DNA of 64,000 bases from Deminuibacter soli. GTDB lineage: Bacteria > Bacteroidota > Bacteroidia > Chitinophagales > Chitinophagaceae. The notes under the pieces were generated by a model. That model worked only from the letters and a program-made list of their open reading frames with translations, made no database searches and was not told the DNA's origin. Location: assembly GCF_003412455.1 (NCBI RefSeq), contig NZ_QTJU01000004.1, positions 417,710-481,709 on the forward strand, given 5' to 3'. Positions 38,070 to 47,200 of this stretch are shown here, in pieces (positions within the stretch are counted from its first letter, which is position 1; each line of letters opens with the position of its first letter). A program made the position numbers and the translations under genes.

Positions 38070-39962
38070 ATGCATTATGTTTCAGCTGAAGGTTTAACCA
38101 AGAGTTTTGGCGCATCGCCCCTGTTCCGCAATATTTCATTCCATATTAACGAGGGCGACAAAATTGCCCTCATCGCCCGCAACGGCGTGGGAAAAAGCAC
38201 CCTGCTGCGTATTTTAGCCGGCAAAGACACACCTGAAGAAGGCAAGCTCTGGATACACAAAGATGTAACCGTGGCTTTGTTTGAACAGGATCCGCAGTTT
38301 GAAGAAACCAAATCTGTTCTCGAGAATATATTTCACCAGGCACACCCCATAATGGCTGTAATTAAACAGTACGAAGCGGCCACCGAAAGCGGTGACGCAG
38401 AAGAACTCACAGATGCGATCACCCGCATGGACGAGCTGGGTGCCTGGGATTTTGAATCGAAAGTGCAGCAGATACTGGGTAAACTCAATATCCATCACCT
38501 GCACGATATGGTGAGCCAGCTCAGCGGCGGGCAGCGCAAACGCGTAGCCCTGGCCAAAACCCTTATTGACATTGGGTTCGATCACAAGCATACCCTGCTG
38601 ATGATGGACGAACCGACCAACCACCTTGACGTGGAAATGATTGAGTGGCTGGAGCATTACCTGAACCAGGAAAACGTAACCCTGCTGCTGGTAACGCACG
38701 ACCGCTATTTCCTGGATGCTGTTTGTGAAGAGATATGGGAACTGGAAAGGGAAAACATGTACGTATACAAAGGTGATTACGAAAACTACATGGAGAAAAA
38801 AGCCGCCCGCATAGAAAGCGAGCAGGCGAGCATCAGCAAAGCGCGCAACGAATACCGCAAAGAGCTGGAATGGATGCGTAAACAACCCAAGGCGCGCACC
38901 ACCAAAAGCAAAAGCCGCCAGGATAATTTTTATGAAGTGGAAGCCCGCGCCAAACAGCGTATTGAAGATGCGCAATTGCAGCTGCAGGTGAAAATGAGCA
39001 GGCTGGGCGGCAAGATTATCGAAGCGAAAAAAGTGTACAAAAGCTATGGCGATAAGAAAATATTAAAAGGCTTTGACTACACGTTCAGCAAGGGCGAACG
39101 CATTGGGGTGATTGGTAAAAACGGGGTAGGCAAATCTACTTTCCTCAATATTCTGCAGCTACTGGAACAGGCAGACAGCGGTAAAATCAATGTGGGTGAT
39201 ACCGTGGTGTTTGGTAATTTTTCACAGCAGGGTTTGGTGATCAAGGATAACATGCGCGTGATTGAATATGTGAAAAGCTTTGCAGAGAATTTCCCCCTGG
39301 CCAATGGCGGCAGTTTAAGCGCAGCGCAGTTCCTGGAGCTGTTCCTGTTTCCGCCGGAGAAGCAGTACACCTACCTGCAATCGCTGAGCGGTGGTGAGAA
39401 AAAACGGCTGCAACTGCTTACCATTCTTTTCCGCAATCCCAACTTCCTGATACTTGACGAACCTACCAACGACCTTGACCTGCCTACACTGGCAGTGCTG
39501 GAAAGCTTTTTAAGCGATTACCAGGGTTGCGTGCTCATTGTATCACACGACCGCTACTTTATGGACAGGCTGGTAGACCACCTGTTTGTATTTGAGGGTG
39601 ATGGTGAAGTGCGTGATTTCCCGGGCAACTATTCACAATACCGCCTGTGGCTGAAAGACAAGGAGCAGCAGGCTATTGCAGAAAAGAACATGCCTGTTAC
39701 AGCCCCAAAAACAGAAGCAGCCACTACAGTTGCTACAGATGATAAAAAACGCAAACCATCTTTTAAAGAAAAGCGCGAGTTTGAAGATCTTGAAAAAGCT
39801 ATCGCCGGTCTTGAAACAGAACGCGGGCAGCTGGAAGAAAAACTGGGTTCGCCTGACGTTTCGTACGATGAAATTGCCATTGCAAGCAAACGCATTGGTG
39901 AAATTACCGCCGAACTGGGTGAAAAAGAAATGCGCTGGCTTGAATTAAGCGAGCTGTTTTAA
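38070..39962 (+). CDS. ABC-F family ATP-binding protein (Uup-like)
   Basis: A 630-residue soluble protein with two ABC ATPase cassettes and no membrane part; ABC-F proteins act on ribosomes or on translation stalls. Cassette one has ARNGVGKSTLLRIL, LSGGQRKRVALAKTL and MMDEPTNHLD; cassette two has GKNGVGKSTFLNIL, LSGGEKKRLQLLTIL and ILDEPTNDLD. A charged interdomain linker and a C-terminal coiled coil (FEDLEKAIAGLETERGQLEE) point to the Uup type. In-frame codons back to 37965 overlap the previous gene and were left out. Confidence 0.93.
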   Translation: MHYVSAEGLTKSFGASPLFRNISFHINEGDKIALIARNGVGKSTLLRILAGKDTPEEGKLWIHKDVTVALFEQDPQFEETKSVLENIFHQAHPIMAVIKQYEAATESGDAEELTDAITRMDELGAWDFESKVQQILGKLNIHHLHDMVSQLSGGQRKRVALAKTLIDIGFDHKHTLLMMDEPTNHLDVEMIEWLEHYLNQENVTLLLVTHDRYFLDAVCEEIWELERENMYVYKGDYENYMEKKAARIESEQASISKARNEYRKELEWMRKQPKARTTKSKSRQDNFYEVEARAKQRIEDAQLQLQVKMSRLGGKIIEAKKVYKSYGDKKILKGFDYTFSKGERIGVIGKNGVGKSTFLNILQLLEQADSGKINVGDTVVFGNFSQQGLVIKDNMRVIEYVKSFAENFPLANGGSLSAAQFLELFLFPPEKQYTYLQSLSGGEKKRLQLLTILFRNPNFLILDEPTNDLDLPTLAVLESFLSDYQGCVLIVSHDRYFMDRLVDHLFVFEGDGEVRDFPGNYSQYRLWLKDKEQQAIAEKNMPVTAPKTEAATTVATDDKKRKPSFKEKREFEDLEKAIAGLETERGQLEEKLGSPDVSYDEIAIASKRIGEITAELGEKEMRWLELSELF

Positions 39963-40276
39963 CACGCAGAGCAGCCACCAATACCCAGCCAGCTGTTGGT
40001 TTCCACGTATTCCAAAGCAAGGCGGCCTACCAGTGCACGGCCGGGGTTGTTGCCTGCCATCCATTCTTCGGGTGAAAACAAGGTAAAAGCCCCTGCTTTA
40101 AACAGGTGGGGGATAGCTGCTTCCAGCTCGGCTTCTACTTTGCCGCGCTGGCCTTTATTGTATAGTTCAACATTGTGTAAAACAGCTGCCAGTGTATTGG
40201 GTTGTATCTTTTTGGGTGTATTTACCTGGATGGAAATAGCAGAAGAGCTGATATAAGGTGATTGTTTATTGGGCAT
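39959..40276 (-). CDS. Hypothetical small protein ending in GGCSAC
   Basis: A 105-residue soluble protein that I do not recognise. The ATG at 40276 is preferred; upstream codons to 40552 run through tandem repeats and are unlikely to be coding. The helical middle (AVLHNVELYNKGQRGKVEAE) leads to LFSPEEWMAGNNPGRALVGR and an extreme C-terminus SWLGIGGCSAC, with both cysteines in the last four residues. Its stop codon overlaps the ABC-F stop by three bases in a convergent arrangement. A C-terminal CxxC tail could bind metal or be modified; no maturation enzyme lies beside it. Confidence 0.6.
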   Translation of the reverse strand: MPNKQSPYISSSAISIQVNTPKKIQPNTLAAVLHNVELYNKGQRGKVEAELEAAIPHLFKAGAFTLFSPEEWMAGNNPGRALVGRLALEYVETNSWLGIGGCSAC

Positions 40277-40444
40277 ACAGGAAATTTGCGTGCAAAGTAA
40301 CAACAGCCCCCGCACAAAAAAACGATCAAAAACAGGGAATAAACTGGACAAATCAGGGAATTTTACCGATGAGTGCGCTATTGAGCATCCGGTATTCGCC
40401 GGTGGTTTTCCTTTACTAAATGGCTCTCCAGGCACGCCAAAATA

Positions 40445-40488
40445 CCATCGCCCGGGGATCGTCCGACCATCGTCCGGGGATCGTTCAG
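40445..40488. repeat. Period-11 (22-bp) tandem repeat rich in GATCGTCCG
   Basis: Two 22-bp copies (CCATCGCCCGGGGATCGT plus four bases, and its near-copy) are themselves made of 11-bp units sharing ATCG-TCCG words. The 322-bp gap from 40277 to 40597 also holds the csbD terminator and otherwise nothing recognisable. Confidence 0.8.
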
Positions 40489-40542
40489 TAAAAAGCCGTG
40501 CATTTATGGCATTTAAGGCCATTGCATGCCACTCAATAAAAA

Positions 40543-40565
40543 CGTCCTGCAAGGGCTGCAGGACG
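40543..40565 (-). terminator. Terminator of csbD
   Basis: CGTCCTGCA and TGCAGGACG form a perfect 9-bp stem with a 5-base loop. On the minus strand it is followed by a T tract (GTTTTTATTG), 33 bases after the csbD stop. Confidence 0.85.
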
Positions 40566-40597
40566 CATGCACGAAGTGCTTTTAGTTGTTGTAAGTT

Positions 40598-40786
40598 TTA
40601 TCCGAGCGATTTGAGCCAGTCAGCGAGTTCGTCTTTTGACTTGCCCAGCTTCTGCTGCAAACGGCCCAGCAGTTCATCGTCTTTTCCTTCTTCATATTTC
40701 AGGTCATCTTCGGTTAAATCGCCGTATGCCTGTTTGATCTTTCCTTTCCACTCATTCCATTTGCCTTTTATTTCCAGTTTGTCCAT
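40598..40786 (-). CDS. CsbD family stress protein
   Basis: A 62-residue hydrophilic protein matching CsbD almost end to end: [40 protein letters not shown] and a C-terminal [14 protein letters not shown]. CsbD proteins are made in general stress and have no known biochemical role. It has its own terminator and stands alone. Confidence 0.93.
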   Translation of the reverse strand: MDKLEIKGKWNEWKGKIKQAYGDLTEDDLKYEEGKDDELLGRLQQKLGKSKDELADWLKSLG

Positions 40787-40962
40787 AGGTTGCAGATTTA
40801 AGAAATGAATAAATTGAATCTGCTGAATGCGTGTCGATATTCATGCCAAATAACAGGATTGCAGTAATATTGAAGCTATGACAGAAATTATTAGGTGCAG
40901 GCCCGCGTGTAACGCATGCCTCGTTTGGTACAGGTGTGGTAATATCTGTACACAAGGGGCAC

Positions 40963-40990
40963 TAGTGAATAGTGAATAGGCAATAGTGAA
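40963..40990. repeat. Heptamer array TAGTGAA
   Basis: TAGTGAA occurs three times and TAGGCAA once in exact 7-bp tandem. Rotated, this is the same word as GTGAATA at 19572, and close to the array at 63683. The surrounding gap (40787-41100) otherwise holds only the FKBP terminator. Confidence 0.82.
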
Positions 40991-41040
40991 TGATCGGAGC
41001 GAGTGCAGGAACAGGCTTGCAGCTTTCTCGGGTACACATA

Positions 41041-41082
41041 AAAAAAGTGAACAGACGCCTTGCGGTGTGTATTCACTTTTTT
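41041..41082 (-). terminator. Terminator of the FKBP gene
   Basis: AAAAAAGTGAA at 41041-41051 pairs with TTCACTTTTTT at 41072-41082. On the minus strand it starts 19 bases after the FKBP stop and ends in a T tract. Confidence 0.85.
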
Positions 41083-41100
41083 GTTATTGGTTTGTGTGGT

Positions 41101-41535
41101 TTAGCGGATGCCGAGCAGCTCAACGTCGAAAATGAGCGTGCTGTTGGGGCCTATCTGGGCACTTACCTGCCTGTCGCCATAACCCAGGTGCGGCGGTATA
41201 AAAAAGCGCCATTTGCTGCCAACGCCCATCAGCTGCAGCCCTTCTGTCCAGCCTTTGATTACCATGTTCAGCGGGAAGCTGGCGGGTTGGCCGCGTTGTA
41301 CTGAGCTGTCGAATACGGTACCGTCTATCAGCGTGCCGTGGTAGTGGCAGGTAACGGTTTGAGCCGCGGTTGGTTTGGCGCCAACACCCTCGGTCAGAAT
41401 TTCATACTGCAGTCCGCTGGGCAGTGCCACAACGCCTGGTTTTTCTTTATTGGATGCCAAAAATTCTTCACCTGCTTTTAAGTTAGCAGCCGCTTTTTCT
41501 GCCTTCATATTAAATAATTTATCTGCGATTCCCAT
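41101..41535 (-). CDS. FKBP-type peptidyl-prolyl cis-trans isomerase
   Basis: A 144-residue protein-folding enzyme. After a short helical lead (KAEKAAANLKAGEEFLASNK), the FKBP domain shows TVTCHYHGTLIDGTVFDSS, FPLNMVIKGWTEGLQLMGVG, WRFFIPPHLGYGDR and LIFDVELLGI. The layout is that of FklB/Mip-type enzymes. No signal peptide is seen, so it is probably cytoplasmic. It is divergent from the MFS gene. Confidence 0.95.
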   Translation of the reverse strand: MGIADKLFNMKAEKAAANLKAGEEFLASNKEKPGVVALPSGLQYEILTEGVGAKPTAAQTVTCHYHGTLIDGTVFDSSVQRGQPASFPLNMVIKGWTEGLQLMGVGSKWRFFIPPHLGYGDRQVSAQIGPNSTLIFDVELLGIR

Positions 41536-41633
41536 GATCAGGATATTTTGAGCGAAAGTACATTTTCTGCGCCAGCAGGAAGCCAGTATCTTTAAAGTTT
41601 TAGCACAATCCGGCCGGCCGGTTTTCTATTTTC

Positions 41634-42860
41634 ATGATACGCTATCCTTTACAAGTATACAAAAAAGCATTTGGCGGACTTTCTGCGGCCACCTGGTATT
41701 TAAGCGTGGTATTGTTTATCAATCGAAGCGGTACCATGGTGGTGCCTTTTATGACCATTTACGCCACCCAGCAATTACATTTTTCCCTTTCACAGGCGGG
41801 CCTGGTGATGGCTGCTTTTGGTACCGGTGCCATTGCCGGGGCTTTTGCAGGTGGCAAAATAACCGATGCCGTTGGTTTTTACCCGGTACAGGTAGCGGCG
41901 CTGCTGCTGGGCGGGGTATTGTTTATGTGCCTGGGCCTGCTGCATACTTTTCCAACCTTGAGTGCCGGGGCATTTGTGCTGAGCATGTGCAACGAATCGT
42001 TCAGGCCGGCCAATTCAACCGCTATTGCGCATTACAGCAGTGCCGAAAACCGCACCCGCTCGTATTCGCTCAACCGCTTTGCCATTAACCTGGGCTGGGC
42101 CTGCGGCGGCGCGCTGGGCGGGTTTATTGCCGGGCATAATTACCACCTGCTGTTTTGGGTAGACGGCGGCACCAATATACTGGCTGCGCTGTTGCTGCTG
42201 AAACTGCTGCCTCCGGTAAAACACATCCGCCACAGTAAGGAGGCCAAACAGGCCCTGCAGGACAGTTCTCCGTACCGCGATAAAATTTACCTCTGGTTTA
42301 TTGTGCTGCTCACCTTGTTTGCCACCTGTTTTATGCAGATGTTCGGCATGCAGCCTGTGTTTTTAAAAACAAACTGGCATGTGCCGGAGCAGCGGATTGG
42401 CTGGCTGATGGCAGAGAATGGCATCATGATCGCCCTGTTTGAAATGATTGTAGTGTATCACCTCGAAAACCGCAAACGGCCCATGTATTTTGTATGTCGC
42501 GGTATGTTGCTGATTTCGGTGGCTTATGTGCTGCTCAATACTTTACCGGCAGTGTTTGCCACCTCTGTTTTGGTGATAGCCCTGATTACCGTAGGTGAAA
42601 TTATGTGCCTGCCATTTTTAAACAGTTACTGGATTACGCGCACGCAGCCACACAACCGCGGCAGTTATGCGGCACTGATTACCATGGCCTGGAGCACCGC
42701 ACAGGTGCTGGCGCCTGCTGCGGGTTCGCAATTGGCGGCATGGGCAGGTTTCAGAACACTGTGGTGGGTTATCAGTATTTTATGTGTGGCTACGGCAGGC
42801 GGTATGTGGTTGCTGGATAAAAGAGAAAACAGATATTTGCAGGAGCTACTGAAACTATGA
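41634..42860 (+). CDS. MFS transporter
   Basis: A 408-residue inner-membrane transporter with twelve predicted helices, one of the drug/metabolite MFS groups. Seen are SGTMVVPFMTIYATQQLHFS, SQAGLVMAAFGTGAIAGAFA, the loop motif GGKITDAVGFYPVQ, and FRPANSTAIAHYSSAENRTR. No substrate can be assigned. Its stop overlaps the start of the potassium-channel gene by 4 bp (ATGA), so the two proteins are made from one message. Confidence 0.9.
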   Translation: MIRYPLQVYKKAFGGLSAATWYLSVVLFINRSGTMVVPFMTIYATQQLHFSLSQAGLVMAAFGTGAIAGAFAGGKITDAVGFYPVQVAALLLGGVLFMCLGLLHTFPTLSAGAFVLSMCNESFRPANSTAIAHYSSAENRTRSYSLNRFAINLGWACGGALGGFIAGHNYHLLFWVDGGTNILAALLLLKLLPPVKHIRHSKEAKQALQDSSPYRDKIYLWFIVLLTLFATCFMQMFGMQPVFLKTNWHVPEQRIGWLMAENGIMIALFEMIVVYHLENRKRPMYFVCRGMLLISVAYVLLNTLPAVFATSVLVIALITVGEIMCLPFLNSYWITRTQPHNRGSYAALITMAWSTAQVLAPAAGSQLAAWAGFRTLWWVISILCVATAGGMWLLDKRENRYLQELLKL

Positions 42861-43825
42861 GTTTATCGAAAAAAGTGAACCCCTTTATCAAGCAGAATCC
42901 CGATACCGGTTTTGGTGTAAACCCGGCCAGTATGGGGGAGCGCTTTATTAATAAAGACGGCAGTTTTAACCTCGAAAAAACAGGCCTTACCATCTGGAAG
43001 CGTACCAGCCTGTACAATACCATGCTTACGCTGCCCAGGTGGCGGTTTATGCTCGCGCTTTTGTGTTTTTACATTCTCATCAATCTTATGTTTACTTCGC
43101 TTTACCTGATTGCAGGTTTCAGCCAGTTGCAGGGACTGGTTTCTGCCACGCAATGGGGCAAGCTGCGCGAAGTGTTTTTCTTCAGCACCGAAACTTTTAC
43201 CACGGTTGGCTATGGCAGGGTAAACCCGATTGGTGATTTTGCACACAGTGTTTCGGCAGTTGAATCCATGTCGGGCTTTTTATCGTTCGCCATTGTAACG
43301 GGTTTAATCTACGGCCGCTTTTCAAAGCCGAAGGCATTTATCAATTTCAGTGAAGAGGCGCTGATCAGTCCGTACGGTGCAAACCAGCGTGCGCTGATGT
43401 TCCGGCTGGTGGCCTACAAACAAAGTCATACCATTACAGATGCTTCTGTTAAAGTAAACCTGGGTTTAATTGTAGAGGAAGATGGCGACCAGCAGTACCG
43501 TTTTTTCAGCCTCGACCTGGAACGTACACGCATAGATACACTAAGCATGAACTGGACGGTGGTGCATGTGATTGATGAAAACAGTCCGCTGTTTGGCCTT
43601 TCGGTAGAAGATATGAAAAACGCGGATGTAGAAGCATATGTACTGGTGCGTGGTTTTGATGATGTTTATTCCAGCATTGTGCAGCGGCGCACATCGTACA
43701 CGTACAAGGAAATTGTGATGGGCGCCAAGTTTGTGCCAATGTACCACGAATCGGAAGATGGTAAAACCACGATCCTGGAGCTGGACAAACTGAATGATTA
43801 CACACGGGTGGAACTGCCTTCCTGA
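42857..43825 (+). CDS. Inward-rectifier potassium channel (KirBac type)
   Basis: A 322-residue ion channel. The first helix (about 63-86), pore loop with filter TVGYG at 116-120 and second helix (about 133-152) are followed by the immunoglobulin-like Kir cytoplasmic domain (ALMFRLVAYKQSHTITDASV, LNWT-like TLSMNWTVVHVIDENSPLFG, DDVYSSIVQRRTSYTYKEI). The filter predicts K+ selectivity. Translation is coupled to the MFS gene before it by a 4-bp overlap. A bidirectional terminator follows. Confidence 0.95.
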   Translation: MSLSKKVNPFIKQNPDTGFGVNPASMGERFINKDGSFNLEKTGLTIWKRTSLYNTMLTLPRWRFMLALLCFYILINLMFTSLYLIAGFSQLQGLVSATQWGKLREVFFFSTETFTTVGYGRVNPIGDFAHSVSAVESMSGFLSFAIVTGLIYGRFSKPKAFINFSEEALISPYGANQRALMFRLVAYKQSHTITDASVKVNLGLIVEEDGDQQYRFFSLDLERTRIDTLSMNWTVVHVIDENSPLFGLSVEDMKNADVEAYVLVRGFDDVYSSIVQRRTSYTYKEIVMGAKFVPMYHESEDGKTTILELDKLNDYTRVELPS

Positions 43826-43858
43826 TATTTTCAGGGCTGCATTACACATACCGGTACT

Positions 43859-43894
43859 AAAAGGCCGCCCCGGCTAACCGGGGGCGGCCTTTTT
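43859..43894. terminator. Bidirectional terminator between the Kir channel and the SusCD operon
   Basis: A GC-rich stem (AAGGCCGCCCCGG against CCGGGGGCGGCCTT, one bulged base) with A and T tracts on its two sides lies between convergent genes. Confidence 0.92.
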
Positions 43895-43913
43895 ATTTCA
43901 GCAGTGGATGGTT

Positions 43914-44927
43914 TTACCTGTGTGTCACATCCGGCATTTTAACCGTGATGGTATAACTGCCTTCGAGCCATATACGTACCGGGAAACGCGGGTTTACGGT
44001 ATACAGGTCATCAGGATAGCCATCGCTGTGTGCATATTTGGTTGGAATGCGGTAATACATGTAATAGTTATACCCGTACGATGCAGAAGCCAGCGGAATA
44101 GGCAACATGCTGAAGGGGTATACAATCGATGTGTCTGTTGGCTGGTAAGTACGTGTGTAATCGCCCAGGTTGGGACGTGTAGGCGGTATGGGGTTAAGGC
44201 CACCATTAATCCTGGTGACGATTTCGCCTTTCAGCGGGTTAAAGGGAACCCCATTTTTATCTACCAGCTGCAGGGTAACCTGGTTGGGTTTGTCGGCCAC
44301 GCGTTTAATGGTAACAATGGGTTTGGCCAGTGTTTTTACCACGTTTTCATCTGTAAGCAAAAACAGCTGGTTGGCCACACTGCCTGCGCCGGGCGCTTCT
44401 TCAAACGGTACGCCATCTACCAGGGTAATGCTTACTACATCTCTTTTCAATATTTCGGTTGAACCGATATTGGTTACCTGGATGTCAAAATTATAATCGC
44501 CTGCAGGAAGGTTGAGGGTGCCTGTATTGGCTTCTATAGAACCGCTCTGTTCGTTCATGTGCAGGGGTTCAAGGTCAAGCGTGCTTTGCTTGGCCTTTAT
44601 CATATCCAGCGTTGTGTCTTTGGCAGCATCGTATGAACCGTTCCATACCTGTACGGTGTATTTTTTGAAGAAAATGCTGTCCATCAATTTGCCTGAATGC
44701 ACATCGTATACATGCAGTATTTTAACGCTTACCGGTAATGAAGAACCATCGAGCACCATGCCGTCTGTAGTGCTGGCCCTTCCTTTAATAACGGTATAGG
44801 TTTTAAGCGGGTATTGTATATAAGGACTTAAAAAGCCTTTTTCGTATTTGGTGCAGCCGCAGCACAACAATACAGTGCTGAGCAGGGCTGTTGTACAGCG
44901 GTGGTGCAGTTTATTGATCAGTTTCAT
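43914..44927 (-). CDS. Lipoprotein in the SusCD-fasciclin operon (DUF5007-like)
   Basis: A 337-residue lipoprotein (LLCCGC, lipid on Cys). It has FLSPYIQYPLKTYTVIKGRA early, a middle of beta strands (GTLNLPAGDYNFDIQVTNIG) and ends in WLEGSYTITVKMPDVTH. The order SusC-SusD-fasciclin-this protein and the N-terminal pattern recall the Bacteroidota DUF5007 family; this is from memory, so treat the name as tentative. It probably sits on the outer membrane and helps bind the ligand of the SusC at 47201. The gap to the fasciclin gene is 5 bp. Confidence 0.8.
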   Translation of the reverse strand: MKLINKLHHRCTTALLSTVLLCCGCTKYEKGFLSPYIQYPLKTYTVIKGRASTTDGMVLDGSSLPVSVKILHVYDVHSGKLMDSIFFKKYTVQVWNGSYDAAKDTTLDMIKAKQSTLDLEPLHMNEQSGSIEANTGTLNLPAGDYNFDIQVTNIGSTEILKRDVVSITLVDGVPFEEAPGAGSVANQLFLLTDENVVKTLAKPIVTIKRVADKPNQVTLQLVDKNGVPFNPLKGEIVTRINGGLNPIPPTRPNLGDYTRTYQPTDTSIVYPFSMLPIPLASASYGYNYYMYYRIPTKYAHSDGYPDDLYTVNPRFPVRIWLEGSYTITVKMPDVTHR

Positions 44928-44932
44928 GATAA

Positions 44933-45631
44933 TTATCTTTTAATGCCTGAGAAAAACAAGGGATGCAGGTATAACACATTCAGTGTACCATTGGTGGTTT
45001 GAACGCCGGTTGTCTGGCAAATAACGCGGTAACCGGTTTCATCAGGAATGTCTGATGCAACGAATGGCGGTTGCAGCGGCTGCCACAACATGGTATAGTA
45101 CAGCAGCTGCGGCTGACCGGATACATTGTTGTTGTAACCCTGGTTTACATCTTTGGTATACTCATAAGAAAGCACTACGTTGTTGCCTGCAGCTGTTTGA
45201 AAAATGTCGCCGTCGTTGGTAAGGTCGCCGTACGCGATTGTTTTGTTAAACAGGTACAGTTTCATAGAATCTTTCACGGTTTGCAGGCCATTGCTCAATA
45301 AACTGTCAAGCGTGTATTTGTACGTGAGCCCTTGTTTTGACTGGCCCACCAGGGTTTGGTTTTGCAGGTATAAAAGCACTGCACCATCCGTAGGTGCAAA
45401 AAAGGTGGTACCCGGCTGGTTAACGGCATCTTTTAAACCGGCTTTGTCGATAAGCAGCAGCACTGTGTCGAACAGCTGGAACGAGTTGGCTGCCAGGTAA
45501 TCATAGGTGGTCATGTTTACTTTGGTAACCGAGGGCACGCCACCGGTAATGTAGCTGTCTTTTTTGCAGGAGCTGAAACATACCAGTGCTACAGCCAGTG
45601 CAGTGATATAGTGATGAAAATAGTTGCGCAT
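44933..45631 (-). CDS. Fasciclin-domain lipoprotein
   Basis: A 232-residue lipoprotein (LVCFSSC). One fasciclin (FAS1) domain is visible through YDYLAANSFQLFDTVLLLID, TTFFAPTDGAVLLYLQ and, later, LNVLYLHPLFF. FAS1 domains bind other proteins or sugars at cell surfaces. It lies 14 bp after SusD and 5 bp before the last gene, so it belongs to the SusCD transporter and may be an extra surface-exposed binding part. Confidence 0.88.
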   Translation of the reverse strand: MRNYFHHYITALAVALVCFSSCKKDSYITGGVPSVTKVNMTTYDYLAANSFQLFDTVLLLIDKAGLKDAVNQPGTTFFAPTDGAVLLYLQNQTLVGQSKQGLTYKYTLDSLLSNGLQTVKDSMKLYLFNKTIAYGDLTNDGDIFQTAAGNNVVLSYEYTKDVNQGYNNNVSGQPQLLYYTMLWQPLQPPFVASDIPDETGYRVICQTTGVQTTNGTLNVLYLHPLFFSGIKR

Positions 45632-45645
45632 ACAATTCGTTTAAA

Positions 45646-47181
45646 TCAGTTATGAGATGCCCAGTAGGGGTTTTGTGTTAACAGCGGGTCGTTCTGGAAT
45701 AATTTGCCCATATCCAGCGGCCAGTAATAACCTTTCTGGGTAACGCGGTCTGCCGGGTAGCCGAGGTAACCTTCCAGGGCATGTACTACCGGTTCGGTAC
45801 GTATCATATCATAAAACCAGCTGCCTTCGCCAATCAGTTCGCGGCCACGTTCATCCATGATCTCATTTACGAGGGATGCCTGGTCAAGGTCGCCGCTGTA
45901 ATCTTCGATACCTGCACGCCGGCGTACCAGGTTCAGTGCATCTACCGCATCCTGTGTTTTGCCGGTCATGGCCAATGCTTCCGCATCGAGCAGGTATATA
46001 TCGGCCAGCCTGAAAAGCACCAGGTTATTGTTCACATAGGCATTGGTGCTGTTGGATGGATTCTGGTATTTGAAATTGGCGTACTTCAGCAGTTTAAAAC
46101 CGGCAGGGTCACCGCCGCTTGCAGGGGTATATTGCAGCATATTATTGAAGCGCATATCGTTATCGTACCAGTAAATACCCCTGATCATGCTGGTATCTCC
46201 GAGCCAGCAGGTTGATTTAAGATCATCCACCTGTTCATCTTTCAAAAAAATGCTGAAGAAATTAAACTGCGCTTCAGACCAGTCATTGTAATCATTGTAG
46301 CCATCGGCTGAGTTCAGGAAGTTGTTATCATTCTGATTGAACTGCATGGGTATTTCAAATATGCTTTCTGCCGATGACTTACCCTGCCATATGTTGGCAT
46401 AGGTTGCAGCAGATTCCATTGCATAACCGCCACTGTTAATTACCTGCTGGCAGGCTTTGTGGGCATCATCGTATTTGTGCTGCCAGGCATAAATATGTGC
46501 CATCAATGCGTATGCTGCCCCTTTGCTTGCGCGCGTGGTTTTAGATGGATCGCCACCGGTAAAGGATAGATAGCCTGCGGCCTTGTTTAAGTCGAGTATG
46601 CAGGTATCCAGCACAGCTGTTTCAGCGGTACGGGCAACCGGTGGAATGTTGCCGTAGTCTGCGTTGTCGTATGTTTTGGTAATGTATACCGGATCGCCCC
46701 AGATGCGGATCATGGTAAAATAGGTAAGTGCCCGCACATATAATGCTTCACCAATGTAACTGTTCTTTTTGTTGTTGTCACCAAACAGGCCAACGGGCAT
46801 GGCTGCTACTTTGTCGAGCACTGTGTTGCATTGGCTGATGACTTTGTAATAGCGTGTCCAGTCTGTGCATTCACCCAGGTAGTTGGTGGTGGCTACCGGG
46901 AATTTTTCACCGCCGTCTTTTGTCAGTGATACCAGGTTCCAGTCTGTTGCATTAAACAGGCCCGAGGTCATTTCACTGTTAATGAAAAAGGCTTTGTTCG
47001 CACGTATTGCAGCGCGGAATGCGCCGTACATGGCTACTGTACCCTGCTCGGCCGAGGTTTTGGAAGTCCAGAACTCCTGGTCGTAGGTGGAATTGATGGG
47101 TCCCTGGTTCAGGTCTTTTTTGCACGACTGGCTAATCACCAGCAGCACCAGTAAGTATAGAAAGGAAGAATTGCGTTTCAT
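45646..47181 (-). CDS. RagB/SusD family surface lipoprotein
   Basis: A 511-residue SusD. The ATG at 47181 starts a good lipoprotein signal (LLVISQSC); twelve upstream codons in frame overlap SusC. The body shows the usual helices and C-terminal part (LADIYLLDAEALAMTGKTQD, LVRRRAGIEDYSGDLD, ERGRELIGEGSWFYDMIR, ending NPYWAS). It binds the ligand above the SusC barrel encoded 19 bp upstream. Confidence 0.95.
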   Translation of the reverse strand: MKRNSSFLYLLVLLVISQSCKKDLNQGPINSTYDQEFWTSKTSAEQGTVAMYGAFRAAIRANKAFFINSEMTSGLFNATDWNLVSLTKDGGEKFPVATTNYLGECTDWTRYYKVISQCNTVLDKVAAMPVGLFGDNNKKNSYIGEALYVRALTYFTMIRIWGDPVYITKTYDNADYGNIPPVARTAETAVLDTCILDLNKAAGYLSFTGGDPSKTTRASKGAAYALMAHIYAWQHKYDDAHKACQQVINSGGYAMESAATYANIWQGKSSAESIFEIPMQFNQNDNNFLNSADGYNDYNDWSEAQFNFFSIFLKDEQVDDLKSTCWLGDTSMIRGIYWYDNDMRFNNMLQYTPASGGDPAGFKLLKYANFKYQNPSNSTNAYVNNNLVLFRLADIYLLDAEALAMTGKTQDAVDALNLVRRRAGIEDYSGDLDQASLVNEIMDERGRELIGEGSWFYDMIRTEPVVHALEGYLGYPADRVTQKGYYWPLDMGKLFQNDPLLTQNPYWASHN

Positions 47182-47200
47182 GGAATGATTTTTAAGCTCA

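Noticed and set aside
40277..40552. Upstream extension of the small CSAC protein
   Set aside because: The extension translates the period-11 tandem repeats and has no coding character; the ATG at 40276 is a good start.
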